Shown: positions 22,964-34,250 of the stretch, piece after piece
Layout of the letters: each line of letters begins with the position of its first letter
How positions within the stretch are numbered: the first letter of the stretch is position 1
Source: Streptomyces sp. NBC_00513
GTDB lineage: Bacteria; Actinomycetota; Actinomycetes; Streptomycetales; Streptomycetaceae
Direction of reading: 5' to 3'
NCBI RefSeq assembly: GCF_041431415.1
Contig: NZ_CP107845.1
Location: 1,488,001-1,552,000 of the forward strand
DNA length: 64,000 nt
The notes under the pieces: model-generated
The model's input: only the letters and a program-made list of their open reading frames with translations
Databases searched by the model: none
What the model was told of the DNA's origin: nothing
Position numbers and translations under genes: made by a program

Positions 22964-23692
22964 ATGAGCGACAACAGCCTGCGTCTGGTCTGGGTCTACC
23001 CCGACCTGCTCAGCACGTACGGAGACCAGGGCAACGCCCTCGTGGTGGAGCGCCGGGCGCGCCAGCGCGGCCTGGACGTGCAGCGCGTGGACGTGCGCAG
23101 CGACCAGCCCATCCCCACCTCGGGCGACATCTACCTGATCGGCGGCGGTGAGGACCGCCCGCAGCGACTGGCCGCGGAGCGCCTGGTGCGCGACGGCGGT
23201 CTGGAGCGCGCCGTCTCGAACGGGGCGATCGTCTTCTCGGTCTGCGCCGGGTACCAGATCCTCGGCACCGAGTTCGTCAACGACATGGGCGAGCGCCAGC
23301 AGGGCCTCGGTCTGCTGGACGTGGTCACCGTGCGCGGCGAGGGCGAGCGGTGCGTCGGCGACGTCCTCGCGGACATCGACCCGCGGCTGGGTCTGCCACC
23401 GCTGACGGGCTTCGAGAACCACCAGGGCGTCACCCACCTCGGCCCCTCCGCCAAGCCCTTCGCCCGCACCCGGCTGGGTCGCGGCAACGGCTCCGGGGAC
23501 GGCACGGAGGGCGCGTACAACGACACCGTCTTCGGCACGTACATGCACGGTCCGGTGATGGCCCGCAACCCGCTGATCGCGGACCTGCTGCTCAAGCTGG
23601 CCCTCGACGTGAACGCGCTGCCGGCCATAGACGACCGCTGGTACGAGGCGCTGCGCAACGAGCGCATCGCGGCGGCCACGCAGCCCGCGTAA
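22964..23692 (+). CDS. gatD: Lipid II isoglutaminyl synthase, glutaminase subunit GatD
   Basis: A 242-residue class I glutamine amidotransferase of the cobyric-acid-synthase type. Seen: WVYPDLLSTYGDQGN at the N-terminus, IGGGEDRPQ, the nucleophile Cys in FSVCAGYQILG (around residue 94), GFENHQGVTHLG, and the catalytic His in GTYMHGPVMARNP. It supplies ammonia to MurT for peptidoglycan D-isoglutamine formation. A hairpin terminator follows at 23714. Confidence 0.93.
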   Translation: MSDNSLRLVWVYPDLLSTYGDQGNALVVERRARQRGLDVQRVDVRSDQPIPTSGDIYLIGGGEDRPQRLAAERLVRDGGLERAVSNGAIVFSVCAGYQILGTEFVNDMGERQQGLGLLDVVTVRGEGERCVGDVLADIDPRLGLPPLTGFENHQGVTHLGPSAKPFARTRLGRGNGSGDGTEGAYNDTVFGTYMHGPVMARNPLIADLLLKLALDVNALPAIDDRWYEALRNERIAAATQPA

Positions 23693-23713
23693 CCCGCGCG
23701 CCACGTCCCGTAC

Positions 23714-23741
23714 GGCCCGGATTCCCCAGGGGGTCCGGGCC
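23714..23741 (+). terminator. Terminator hairpin after gatD
   Basis: Arms GGCCCGGATTCCCC and GGGGGTCCGGGCC around a one-base loop with one bulge, 21 bases after the gatD stop. Confidence 0.7.
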
Positions 23742-23881
23742 GACGTGCGTTCGTACCGCGGGTCCGCCCAGCATGTGGAGGATGGTTCAGTCCATCGGGG
23801 ATCCGCTTGTAGGGTGACAGGTAGTTCCAACCGGACGACGTGGTCCGGTCGTCGGCCCACGTTGCAAAGGTTCTTCCTGCC

Positions 23882-24910
23882 ATGCGCATTGGTGTGCTCA
23901 CTTCCGGAGGCGACTGCCCCGGCCTCAATGCCGTCATCCGCTCCGTCGTGCACCGCGCCGTCGTCGACCACGGCGACGAGGTGATCGGCTTCCTCGACGG
24001 CTGGCGCGGCCTCCTGGAGTGCGACTACCGCAAGCTCGACCTCGACGCCGTGAGCGGCATCCTGGCGCGCGGCGGCACGATCCTCGGCTCCTCCCGGGTC
24101 CAGCCCGCGCACCTGCGCGACGGCGTGGAGCGGGCGCGCGGTCACCTCGCGGACCTCGGCCTGGACGCCGTCATCCCGATCGGCGGCGAGGGCACCCTGA
24201 AGGCCGCGAACCTGCTGTCGCAGGGCGGCCTGCCGATCGTCGGCGTCCCGAAGACCATCGACAACGACATCGCGTCGACCGACGTCACCTTCGGCTTCGA
24301 CACCGCCGTCGGCGTGGCCACCGAGGCCCTGGACCGACTGAAGACCACCGCCGAGTCCCACCAGCGCGTGATGGTCGTCGAGGTCATGGGCCGGCACACC
24401 GGATGGATCGCCCTGCACTCGGGCATGGCGGCCGGCGCCCACGCGATCGTCGTCCCGGAGCGCCCCTTCGACATCGACGAGCTGACCGCGATCGTCGGCG
24501 AGCGGTTCTCCGCCGGCAAGCGGTTCGCGATCGTCGTGGTCGCCGAGGGCGCGAAGCCCGTAGAGGGCGGCTCGATGGCCGTCGAGGCCGGTGGCACCGA
24601 CATCTACGGCCACGAGCGGTTCGCCGGGATCGGCAACCGGCTGGCCGTGGAGTTGGAGGAGCGCCTCGGCAAGGAGGCCCGACCGGTGATCCTGGGCCAC
24701 GTCCAGCGCGGCGGCACGCCCACCGCGTACGACCGGGTCCTCGCCACCCGCTTCGGTTGGCACGCGGTGGAGGCCGCGCACCGGGGCGAGTTCGGCATGC
24801 TGACCGCGCTGCGCGGCACCGACATCGTGATGGTGCCGCTCGCGGACGCCGTGCAGACCCTCAAGACGGTCCCGGCCGAGCGCTATGAAGAGGCGGAGAC
24901 CGTTCTGTGA
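23882..24910 (+). CDS. pfkA: 6-phosphofructokinase
   Basis: A 342-residue glycolytic enzyme phosphorylating fructose 6-phosphate. Seen: MRIGVLTSGGDCPGLNAVIR (ATP site, around 1-20), IGGEGTLKAA (around 101-110), the catalytic segment PKTIDNDI (around 124-131), EVMGRHTGWIA and LGHVQRGGTPTAYDR. The PKTIDND form and the GGEGT loop match the actinobacterial group III enzymes; S. coelicolor has several, and by neighbourhood this resembles pfkA3. ATG 23882 is chosen by the fold boundary. It is closed by a UUCG-loop terminator. Confidence 0.93.
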   Translation: MRIGVLTSGGDCPGLNAVIRSVVHRAVVDHGDEVIGFLDGWRGLLECDYRKLDLDAVSGILARGGTILGSSRVQPAHLRDGVERARGHLADLGLDAVIPIGGEGTLKAANLLSQGGLPIVGVPKTIDNDIASTDVTFGFDTAVGVATEALDRLKTTAESHQRVMVVEVMGRHTGWIALHSGMAAGAHAIVVPERPFDIDELTAIVGERFSAGKRFAIVVVAEGAKPVEGGSMAVEAGGTDIYGHERFAGIGNRLAVELEERLGKEARPVILGHVQRGGTPTAYDRVLATRFGWHAVEAAHRGEFGMLTALRGTDIVMVPLADAVQTLKTVPAERYEEAETVL

Positions 24911-24934
24911 TGTTTCCCCCCTTCTGACACGACA

Positions 24935-24966
24935 CCGCCCCCGGACGCTTCGGCGTTCGGGGGCGG
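24935..24966 (+). terminator. UUCG-tetraloop terminator after pfkA
   Basis: Arms CCGCCCCCGGACGC and GCGTTCGGGGGCGG (one G-T wobble) closed by a TTCG loop, 24 bases past the pfkA stop. Very stable. Confidence 0.85.
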
Positions 24967-25007
24967 CACTACTGTGGTGGGGCATCACGGGTCGAGGGAG
25001 TGAACAG

Positions 25008-25964
25008 ATGGATCACAGCGGGCACGGCATGGACATGAACATGGACCTGCCGCCCTTCACTCTCGGACGGGGTCTGGAGTTCTCCTTCGACGCCTTCTTC
25101 CTGTTCGGCTCGCTGTTGGGGCTCGCCCTGTACGGGTGGGGGGTGCTGCGACTGCGGCGGCGCGGGGACGACTGGCCGTTGGGCCGCACGATCGCCTTCA
25201 CCGTCGGCGTGCTGACCGTGATCCTGGTGATGTGCACCAAGCTCAACGACTACGGCATGGTCATGTTCAGCGTGCACATGGTCCAGCACATGGTGATCAG
25301 CATGATCACCCCGATCCTGCTGCTGCTGGGCGCCCCCATGACGCTGGCGCTGCGCGCGCTGCCGCCGGCCCCGCGCGGCACCAAGGGTCCGCGCGAGCTG
25401 CTGCTGATGCTCCTGCACAGCCGCTACATGAAGGTGATCACGCACCCCGCCTTCACCATCCCGATGTTCATCGCCAGCCTCTACGGGCTGTACTTCACGC
25501 CGCTCTTCGACTTCCTGATGGAGTCCAGGACCGGGCACATCGCGATGATGGTGCACTTCCTCGCCGTCGGCGTGATCTTCTTCTGGCCGATCATGGGCGT
25601 GGACCCGGGCCCGCACCGCCCCGGCTACGTGATGCGCATGTTGGAGCTCTTCTCCGGCATGCCCTTCCACGCCTTCTTCGGCATCGCCCTGATGATGGCG
25701 AGCGAGCCGATGATCAAGACGTACGCGGACCCGCCGGCCTCCCTCGGCATCGACGCGCTGCTCGACCAGCAGTGGGGCGGCGGCATCGCCTGGGCCTTCA
25801 GCGAGATCCCGTCCGTGCTCGTGCTGATCGCACTGGTCTATCAGTGGTACCACTCCGAGCAGCGGGCCGCGAAGCGGTCCGACCGGGCGGAGGACCGCAA
25901 CGGTGACCAGGAGCTGGAGGCGTACAACTCGTATCTCGCCTCGCTCCAAGCGCGTGGCCGGTAG
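25008..25964 (+). CDS. CtaG-type cytochrome c oxidase assembly membrane protein
   Basis: A 318-residue protein with about seven transmembrane helices, of the caa3_CtaG family that supports assembly of copper-containing cytochrome oxidase. The N-terminus is MDHSGHGMDMNMDLPP, a Met/His cluster suited to copper binding outside the membrane. Histidines recur in MVMFSVHMVQHMVISM and MMVHFLAVG. ATG 25008 follows GAGGGAG. Monocistronic, or followed by the small membrane gene at 25997. Confidence 0.88.
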   Translation: MDHSGHGMDMNMDLPPFTLGRGLEFSFDAFFLFGSLLGLALYGWGVLRLRRRGDDWPLGRTIAFTVGVLTVILVMCTKLNDYGMVMFSVHMVQHMVISMITPILLLLGAPMTLALRALPPAPRGTKGPRELLLMLLHSRYMKVITHPAFTIPMFIASLYGLYFTPLFDFLMESRTGHIAMMVHFLAVGVIFFWPIMGVDPGPHRPGYVMRMLELFSGMPFHAFFGIALMMASEPMIKTYADPPASLGIDALLDQQWGGGIAWAFSEIPSVLVLIALVYQWYHSEQRAAKRSDRAEDRNGDQELEAYNSYLASLQARGR

Positions 25965-25996
25965 CGCGATCACGACTTCTGGCGCCACCATGGGGC

Positions 25997-26155
25997 ATGA
26001 CCGGATCCGTGAAGACGATGGCCGTCATGACCTTCGCCGCCCTGGTGGCGATCGGCGCCTACTCCGCCACCATCGGCAGCAACGGCTGGCTGTGGTTCGC
26101 CTGGGTGGTGCTGGGGCTGCTGACCGTCGCCATGGCCGCCTCCCGCAGCGCCTGA
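25997..26155 (+). CDS. Small membrane protein (52 aa)
   Basis: MTGSVKTMAVMTFAALVAIG starts a 52-codon frame with two hydrophobic segments (MTFAALVAIGAYSATIG and WLWFAWVVLGLLTVAMAA) separated by GSNGW. Third positions are almost all G or C over the whole frame, as in real Streptomyces genes. The ribosome site is only a weak GGGG. It lies 32 bases after the ctaG-like gene and may be cotranscribed. Function is unknown. Confidence 0.6.
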   Translation: MTGSVKTMAVMTFAALVAIGAYSATIGSNGWLWFAWVVLGLLTVAMAASRSA

Positions 26156-26310
26156 GCCCCGCCGCGCGCCTCCCGCGGCGTGCCCGTCCGGCGCCGCGCC
26201 GGTGCGTTGGCCGACGCCCCCGTCGAAGCTCCCCCCTCCCGCCCCCTCTGCCTCAGGGCTGACTGTCCGTACCATGGCGGTGACAACGGGGCATCGACGG
26301 GAGCTGCCTG

Positions 26311-27036
26311 GTGTTCTACCACTTGCTCAAGCACGTGTTCCTCGGTCCGCTGCTGAGGCTGCTGTTCAGACCGCGGATCGAGGGGCTGGAGAACATCCCC
26401 GCGGAGGGCGCCGCGATCATCGCGGGCAACCACCTCTCCTTCTCGGACCACTTCCTGATGCCCGCGATCCTCAAGCGGCGCATCACCTTCCTCGCCAAGG
26501 CCGAGTACTTCACGGGCCCCGGGGTCAAGGGCCGGCTGACCGCCGCCTTCTTCCGCAGCGCCGGACAGATCCCGGTGGACCGCTCCGGCAAGGACGCCGG
26601 ACAGGCGGCCCTGCGCGAGGGCCTCGGAGTGCTGGCCAAGGGCGAGCTGCTCGGCATCTACCCGGAGGGCACCCGCTCGCACGACGGACGGCTGTACAAG
26701 GGCAAGGTCGGAGTGGCCGCGATGGCACTGGGTGCCGGGGTGCCGGTGGTGCCCTGCGCGATGGTCGGCACCTTCGAGATCCAGCCGCCCGGGCAGCGGA
26801 TCCCGAAGATCCGGCGCGTCACGATCCGCTTCGGCGAGCCGATGGAGTTCTCGCGGTACGCCGGAATGGAGTCCGAGCGGGCCGTGCTGCGGGCCGTCAC
26901 CGACGAGATCATGTACGCGGTGCTGGGCCTCTCCGGCCAGGAGTACGTCGACCGGTACGCCGGCGAGGTGAAGGCCGAGGAGGAGGAAGCACGGAAGAAG
27001 GCCCGGCGCGCAGGACGCGCCAGGCCTTCTCCGTGA
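26311..27036 (+). CDS. plsC: 1-acyl-sn-glycerol-3-phosphate acyltransferase
   Basis: A 241-residue PlsC-type enzyme adding the second acyl chain in phospholipid synthesis at the membrane. Seen: block I NHLSFSDHF (HX4D, around 41-49), the block II region KAEYF, block III YPEGTRS (around 118-124) and block IV VPVVPCAMVGT. The GTG start follows GGAG. The tail is charged (EEEEARKKARRAGRARPSP), and its DNA forms a terminator-like hairpin, so the last 14 codons double as transcription signal. Confidence 0.9.
   Translation: MFYHLLKHVFLGPLLRLLFRPRIEGLENIPAEGAAIIAGNHLSFSDHFLMPAILKRRITFLAKAEYFTGPGVKGRLTAAFFRSAGQIPVDRSGKDAGQAALREGLGVLAKGELLGIYPEGTRSHDGRLYKGKVGVAAMALGAGVPVVPCAMVGTFEIQPPGQRIPKIRRVTIRFGEPMEFSRYAGMESERAVLRAVTDEIMYAVLGLSGQEYVDRYAGEVKAEEEEARKKARRAGRARPSP
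26991..27034. terminator. Terminator hairpin inside the 3' end of plsC
   Basis: ACGGAaGAAGGCCcGGCGCG pairs with CGCGCCaGGCCTTCtCCGT around CAGGA. The right arm ends on the first base of the stop codon. The convergent tap gene ends 33 bases beyond, so it may serve both strands. Confidence 0.75.
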
Positions 27037-27068
27037 TCTGATCGTGGAACCTCCCTCACCGGCCGCGA

Positions 27069-28742
27069 CTAGCGGACGGCGGGGAGCTCCTCACGCGCCG
27101 GGAAGTCCGCACCCGGGGTCTTGGCGAGGGACTTCGCGGCGGCCGGGGCCGGGGCGACGGGCGTGGCGTGCGGTCCGCACTTCACGTCCTTGGCGTCGAC
27201 CTTGCCGGTGAGCAGGTAGGTGTCCACGCGGGTGTTGATGCAGGGGTTCACCAGGCTGGTGACACCGTGCGAGCCCGCGTTCTGCTCGGTGATCAGGCGC
27301 GAGCCGCCGAGCTTGCGGTGCAGGGAGACCGCACCCTCGTACGGGGTGGCCGCGTCACGCTCGGACTGGACGATCAGGACCGGCGGCAGACCGCGCTTGG
27401 CGCTCGCGCCGACCTCGATCGGGTTGCTCTGCTTGGACTTCCAGGTCGCGCAGGGGAGGTTCATCCACGCGTTGGACCAGGTCAGGAAGGGGTACTTCTT
27501 GTGGAGCTTGGTGTTGTCCCGGTCCCACTTGGCCCAGCTGGTCGGCCACTTGGCGTCGGCGCACTCGACCGCGGTGTAGACGGCGTTGCTGTTCTCGGAG
27601 GCCGCGTTGCCGGCGAGGTCGGACATGTCCGGGGCGATGGCGTCGACCAGCGCCTGGGTGTCACCGGCGATGTACTTGCTCCAGGTCTGGGCGACGGGCA
27701 CCCAGGAGGAGTCGTAGTACGGGGCGCCCTGGAAGAAGCCGATGAGCTCGGCCGGGCCGACGACCCCGCCGATCGGGTTCGCCTTGGCGGCGGCGCGCAG
27801 CTCCTGGTACTTCGCCTCGACCTTGGCCCGGGTGTTGCCGATGTGGAAGACGGAGTCGTTCTTGGCGACCCAGTCCTGCCAGTCGTTCCACCGGGTCTGG
27901 AAGGCCACGTCCTGGCCGAGGTTGGCCTCGTACCAGATGTTGTCGACGGCCGGGTCGACCACACTGTCGACGATCATGCGGCGCACGTGGTTCGGGAACA
28001 GGGTCGCGTAGACCCCGCCGAGGTAGGTGCCGTAGGAGACGCCGAGGTAGTTCAGCTTCTTCTCGCCGAGGGCGGCCCGGATGACGTCCAGGTCGCGAGC
28101 GGTGTTCGGCGTGGTCATGTGCGGCAGCATCTCGCCGCTGCGCTCCTTGCAGCCGTCCGCGTACTCGGCGGCGAGCTTGCGCTGGGCGCGCTTGTCGGCC
28201 TCGTTGGACGGGACCGGGTCGGCCTTGGGGGCCTTGACGAACTCCTGCGGGTCGATGCAGGAGATCGGCGCGGAGTGGCCGACGCCGCGGGGGTCGAAGC
28301 CCACGAAGTCGTACGCCTTGGAGGTGTTGACCCACAGCGGGCTCTTGGTGGTGACCCGGCGCGGGAAGCGCATGCCGGAACCGCCGGGACCGCCGGGGTT
28401 GTAGACGAGGGCGCCCTGGCGCTCCTCCTTCGTGCCGGTGCTGCCGATCCGGTCGACCGCGAGCTCGATGGTCTTGCCGAACGGCTTGGCGTAGTCGAGC
28501 GGGACCTTGACCCAGCCGCACTGGATCGGCTTCTCGAAGCCCCAGTCGGCGGGACAGTCCTTCCACTCGATCCCCGTGCGGGCGGCGCGGGCGGCGGCGA
28601 TCTGGACGCCGATCGCCTCGGCGTGCCCGCCGCCGTCGCGGCCGGCGGTGGCCGCGGTCGCGGACGGCGCCAGCAGCAGGCTCGCCGCCAGCGTTCCGGT
28701 GATCAGTGTGGCGGCGCTGCCCAGCGCCGCGGTGCGTATCAC
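27069..28742 (-). CDS. tap: Secreted tripeptidyl aminopeptidase (S33 family)
   Basis: A 557-residue exported alpha/beta hydrolase releasing N-terminal tripeptides from extracellular proteins. Seen: a signal peptide to about residue 32 (ATA), the oxyanion-region GGPGGSG, the nucleophile Ser in GVSYGTYLGG (around 228), the acid Asp in QSERDAATPYEG and His in GSHGVTSLVNPCI. It closely resembles S. lividans Tap as I remember it, including YDFVGFDPRGVGHSAPISC. GTG 28742 follows GGGGGAA. In Streptomyces this activity also trims propeptides such as that of SSI. Its position next to the urease operon matches S. coelicolor. Confidence 0.92.
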   Translation of the reverse strand: MIRTAALGSAATLITGTLAASLLLAPSATAATAGRDGGGHAEAIGVQIAAARAARTGIEWKDCPADWGFEKPIQCGWVKVPLDYAKPFGKTIELAVDRIGSTGTKEERQGALVYNPGGPGGSGMRFPRRVTTKSPLWVNTSKAYDFVGFDPRGVGHSAPISCIDPQEFVKAPKADPVPSNEADKRAQRKLAAEYADGCKERSGEMLPHMTTPNTARDLDVIRAALGEKKLNYLGVSYGTYLGGVYATLFPNHVRRMIVDSVVDPAVDNIWYEANLGQDVAFQTRWNDWQDWVAKNDSVFHIGNTRAKVEAKYQELRAAAKANPIGGVVGPAELIGFFQGAPYYDSSWVPVAQTWSKYIAGDTQALVDAIAPDMSDLAGNAASENSNAVYTAVECADAKWPTSWAKWDRDNTKLHKKYPFLTWSNAWMNLPCATWKSKQSNPIEVGASAKRGLPPVLIVQSERDAATPYEGAVSLHRKLGGSRLITEQNAGSHGVTSLVNPCINTRVDTYLLTGKVDAKDVKCGPHATPVAPAPAAAKSLAKTPGADFPAREELPAVR

Positions 28743-28936
28743 GTGGTTGTTCCCCCTGCGTCATGTGCCGCCGTGGGCGGCCGGGTTCGGTCTGTTTCGG
28801 TCGTCGGCGTGCAGGGGGATCCTTTCGCCTGACCAGCACCGGGCAACAGTGCGCGGGTCGGTTCTTTGCCAACCCGATAACCGGAAAGGCGTGTACCGCT
28901 GAGCGGTGTCCGGTTCGCCCCGGCTCCGCCCTCCCG

Positions 28937-29712
28937 TCACCAGCCGTACGTCACGCGGGCCGCGTCGAGGAGTTCCCGCAGCCGGAGCGCGTCCGGGGCG
29001 AGGGCCGTCACCAACACGGCCGGCCCCGGCAACGGAGTCACCACCGCGAACTCGCCGAGCACGGCGGCGGCGGGCGGCGTCCGCTCGAACCCGGGATCCA
29101 CGATCAGCAGTTGACCCAGTGCCCGGTGGCCCGCGAGTCCGGCCGGACCGTCCCAGCCGCCGGGTGCTCCCGGGCCGCAGGCCACCTCCTGATCCAGCAG
29201 CGGCCGGCCGGCCCGGTCGACGGTCAGCCGGCTGCGCAGCAGGCCCGGGACCTCCCCGCTGCGGCCGAGCACCTGCTCCTCGCGCAGCAGCAGCCGTGCG
29301 GTGGAGGCCAGTTCGACGCGGGTGGTGACCCGCAGGTCACTGCCGCGCACGGACACGAGCGGCTCGGGCAGCCACCGCACCCGCGCCTCCTCCGCGAGGG
29401 TCAGCCGTACGTCGTACCGCGCGGGTTCCCCGCCCCGGCCGGGCAGCGCCAGGGTGGCCGCCGCCGAGCGGAGCCCCAGCCGGGCGCCCGGCCCGACGCT
29501 CGCCTCGACGGTGAGGTGGTCGCCGCCGAGCGGGGCGCTCATGGCGCCGACCAGCATCACCTCGGCCTCGGCGGCAACGCCCCGCACGCGGCGCAGCGCG
29601 AGCGGTCCCTCCCCGGCGAGCAGGGGCAGCGCGGTGCCGCCGCGCCCGTCGCGGACGGCGCCGATCCGGGCGGTGGCGCGCAGCCCGAGGGCGGGTACCG
29701 CCGGGGCGCCGG

Positions 29713-29716
<4 letters not shown>
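28937..29716 (-). CDS. ureD: Urease accessory protein UreD
   Basis: A 259-residue UreD/UreH, a chaperone that with UreF and UreG loads nickel into apo-urease. Recognised by order and by segments such as [12 protein letters not shown] and [14 protein letters not shown], and a final [13 protein letters not shown]. Its start overlaps the ureG stop by 4 bases (ATGA type), so translation is coupled. Last gene of the ureABCFGD operon. Confidence 0.9.
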
Positions 29717-30402
<686 letters not shown>

Positions 30403-30431
30403 GGGTTCTCCTGGGGGTGTGGGGAGGCTGG

Positions 30432-31106
30432 TCAGGACGCGAAGAGCCGTACCGGCCAGGCGGCATGGACCTGGGCCGAGATGTCCAGCAGCGGCGAGGA
30501 GGCTGCGGGCAGTGCTCCCGTTCCCTCGTCGCGGGCGCGCCGGGCCGCCTCGGTGGCCCGCGCGGACACGGCGTCGAGCTCGGGTGCGAGTCGGGCCAGT
30601 ACGGCGCTCGCCTCGAAGGGGTCGAGGCCGAGCAGGCGCACGGTCGCGGTGGCGGGCCCGCTGACGCTCTCGTACGCGGCCACGTGCGCGGCGTCCGAAG
30701 GCCCGAGTCCGGCCGCCCGGGCGGTGACGCCGAGGACCACGGGCTGGTGGGCGCCGCGCGGGAAGGCGGCGGCCAGGGCGTCCAGTTCGCCGGCCGGCCA
30801 GGTCGCGCGGGCGGCCCTCAGCAGTTGCCTGCCGAGCCTGCGCGCGGCGGTGCGCAGTGCGGGCGAGGGGGTGCGGGCGTCGGCGGCGGCGTCGAGTTCG
30901 ACGGGGTCGAGTCCGAGGGCGGCGGCGGCCGCGAGCCCGGCGGCGACGAGCCCGGAGGTGTGCAGCCGGCCGCGGCAGAAGTCGGCGAGGGTGGCTGCGT
31001 CGTGGATCCGGCCCGCCTTGCAGGCGGCCTCCGCCCCGCCGGAGTGGGCGTGCCCTCCGGCGGGGAAGCGGCCGTCCGCGAGGACGAGCAGCGCGGCGAG
31101 GCTCAT
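30432..31106 (-). CDS. ureF: Urease accessory protein UreF
   Basis: A 224-residue all-helical UreF, acting as the bridge between UreD and UreG. It starts [24 protein letters not shown], the conserved N-terminal helix and glycine turn of the family; Ala-rich helices follow. It begins 31 bases after the ureC stop, in the same operon. Confidence 0.92.
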   Translation of the reverse strand: MSLAALLVLADGRFPAGGHAHSGGAEAACKAGRIHDAATLADFCRGRLHTSGLVAAGLAAAAALGLDPVELDAAADARTPSPALRTAARRLGRQLLRAARATWPAGELDALAAAFPRGAHQPVVLGVTARAAGLGPSDAAHVAAYESVSGPATATVRLLGLDPFEASAVLARLAPELDAVSARATEAARRARDEGTGALPAASSPLLDISAQVHAAWPVRLFAS

Positions 31107-31137
31107 CGGGTGCGGCCTCCGGTCGGGCGGGCGCGCA

Positions 31138-32851
<1,714 letters not shown>

Positions 32852-32859
<8 letters not shown>

Positions 32860-33163
32860 CGAGGGGTCCCCCGGTCTCCCCGCGCAGCCCCGGCACGGTC
32901 CGCAGTCCGCCCAGCGGTACGAGTTCCACCGCGACCGGGATGCCCGGCTCGAAGCGGACCGCGGTACCGGCGGCGATGTTGAGGCGGAGCCCGCGGGCGG
33001 CGGAGCGGTCGAAGTCGAGGCCCGGATTGACCTCGGCGAAGTGGTAGTGCGAGCCGACCTGAACGGGTCGGTCGGCGGCGTTGAGCACGGTGAGACGGGT
33101 GACGGGACGGCCCTCGTTGAGGCGCACCGGACCGTCCCCGAAGCGGATTTCGCCGGGGATCAT
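32852..33163 (-). CDS. ureB: Urease beta subunit
   Basis: A 103-residue structural subunit, [20 protein letters not shown] onward, with the conserved [19 protein letters not shown] and GTAVRFEPG segments. It starts 14 bases after ureA and overlaps ureC. ATG 33163 has GGAGGAG upstream. In actinobacteria the three structural subunits are separate genes, as here. Confidence 0.96.
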
Positions 33164-33177
33164 GCGGGGACTCCTCC

Positions 33178-33492
33178 TCAGACGATCGGGTCGTGGACGG
33201 TGACGAGCTTGGTGCCGTCCGGGAAGGTCGCCTCGACCTGCACGTCGTGGATCATCTCGGGGATCCCCTCCATGACCTCCTCGCGCGCCAGCACGGTACG
33301 GCCGGAGGCCATCAGCTCGGCCACCGTCCGTCCGTCCCGGGCGCCTTCGAGGATGTGCGAGGTGATGAGGGCCACGGCCTCGGGGTGGTTGAGGCGCACC
33401 CCGCGCGCCCTCCGCTTCTCGGCCACGTCCGCCGCCACGTGGATGAGCAGTCTCTCCTGCTCGTGCGGTGTCAATTGCACTCGTATCACCAT
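33178..33492 (-). CDS. ureA: Urease gamma subunit
   Basis: A 104-residue subunit with [47 protein letters not shown], and [32 protein letters not shown]. The first gene of the operon. ATG 33492 follows GGAAG; an internal GTG four codons later matches the shorter start common in this family and is an alternative. A palindrome and a partial GlnR-like site lie just upstream. Confidence 0.95.
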   Translation of the reverse strand: MVIRVQLTPHEQERLLIHVAADVAEKRRARGVRLNHPEAVALITSHILEGARDGRTVAELMASGRTVLAREEVMEGIPEMIHDVQVEATFPDGTKLVTVHDPIV

Positions 33493-33538
33493 GCTTCCGG
33501 GACAAGATCAACGCCGCGCCGACGCGACCCTATCGGCC

Positions 33539-33555
33539 GTCAACACTTTGTTGAC
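33539..33555. promoter_or_regulatory. Palindrome upstream of ureA
   Basis: GTCAACA-CTT-TGTTGAC, a perfect 7-3-7 inverted repeat 47-63 bases before ureA. On the ureA strand it overlaps GAAAT-N6-GTCAA (33551-33566), which resembles half of a GlnR box (GTnAC and GAAAC elements spaced by six). A likely operator; the regulator is unproven. Confidence 0.45.
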
Positions 33556-33785
33556 CTGGGCATTTCCGTGCCAAGCGTGTCTTGTCCAACGCAGAGGGAG
33601 GCTTTCCGTTCCGATCACCGTCGCTTTGCCGGCGCATGGGTGATCATTGACGGAAGGCCGCGGACGCCCACGCTAGGGTCCGTAGTTTTCCGCCGCGTTA
33701 ACGCACGTTTCGTGGAGGCACCCGGTTCGCCCGGCGCGGCGCCTCCGCCAGGTTCCGTATACGGAAGCTTCCTTCGAGGAGAGTC

Positions 33786-34178
33786 ATGTTTCTCAACCCG
33801 GTCCGCCACATCACCTTCGACGCCCTCGACCCCTACAAGATCGCCGAGTTCTGGTCGGCCGTGACCGGTTACCCGATCCATCCGGACGACGTGGAGGGCG
33901 ACGACGAGATCCTGCTGGAGCCGGGACAGCCCGGTGTCCCGGGTCTGTTGTTCATCCGCGTGCCGGACGCCAAGTCCGTGAAGAACCGGGTCCACCTGGA
34001 CATCCAGCCGCCCACCGGGACGCGCGACGAGACCGTCGCGCGGCTGACCGGGCTCGGGGCGCGGATCGTGGACGACCGGCGGGACGAGGACGGGGTCCTC
34101 GGCTGGGTCGTGCTCGCCGACCCCGAGGGGAACGAACTGTGCATCGAGCGCAGCGCCGAGGAGCGCGCCGGCTCCTGA
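33786..34178 (+). CDS. VOC (glyoxalase-like) family protein
   Basis: A 130-residue protein with the paired beta-alpha-beta-beta-beta layout of the vicinal oxygen chelate superfamily: VRHITFDALDPYKIAEFWSAVTGYP in the first half, RVHLDIQPPTGTRDETVARLTGLGA and WVVLADPEGNELCIE in the second. Candidate metal ligands are His8, His in VHLDI and Glu in GNELCIE. ATG 33786 follows GGAG. Typical of the many stand-alone Streptomyces VOC proteins; substrate unknown. Confidence 0.85.
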   Translation: MFLNPVRHITFDALDPYKIAEFWSAVTGYPIHPDDVEGDDEILLEPGQPGVPGLLFIRVPDAKSVKNRVHLDIQPPTGTRDETVARLTGLGARIVDDRRDEDGVLGWVVLADPEGNELCIERSAEERAGS

Positions 34179-34192
34179 GTCGGGTCGTCGCG

Positions 34193-34245
34193 GGGCCCCG
34201 CCCCGCGGGGCCCTCGGCTCGCCGCCTCCCCGGCCCGCGGGCCGG
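34193..34245. terminator. Two GC-rich hairpins between convergent genes
   Basis: GGGCCCCGC-CCC-GCGGGGCCC at 34193-34213, and the perfect 16-bp palindrome CCGGCCCG/CGGGCCGG at 34230-34245, between the VOC gene stop (34178) and the ATPase gene stop (34251). Confidence 0.65.
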
Positions 34246-34250
34246 TCGCG

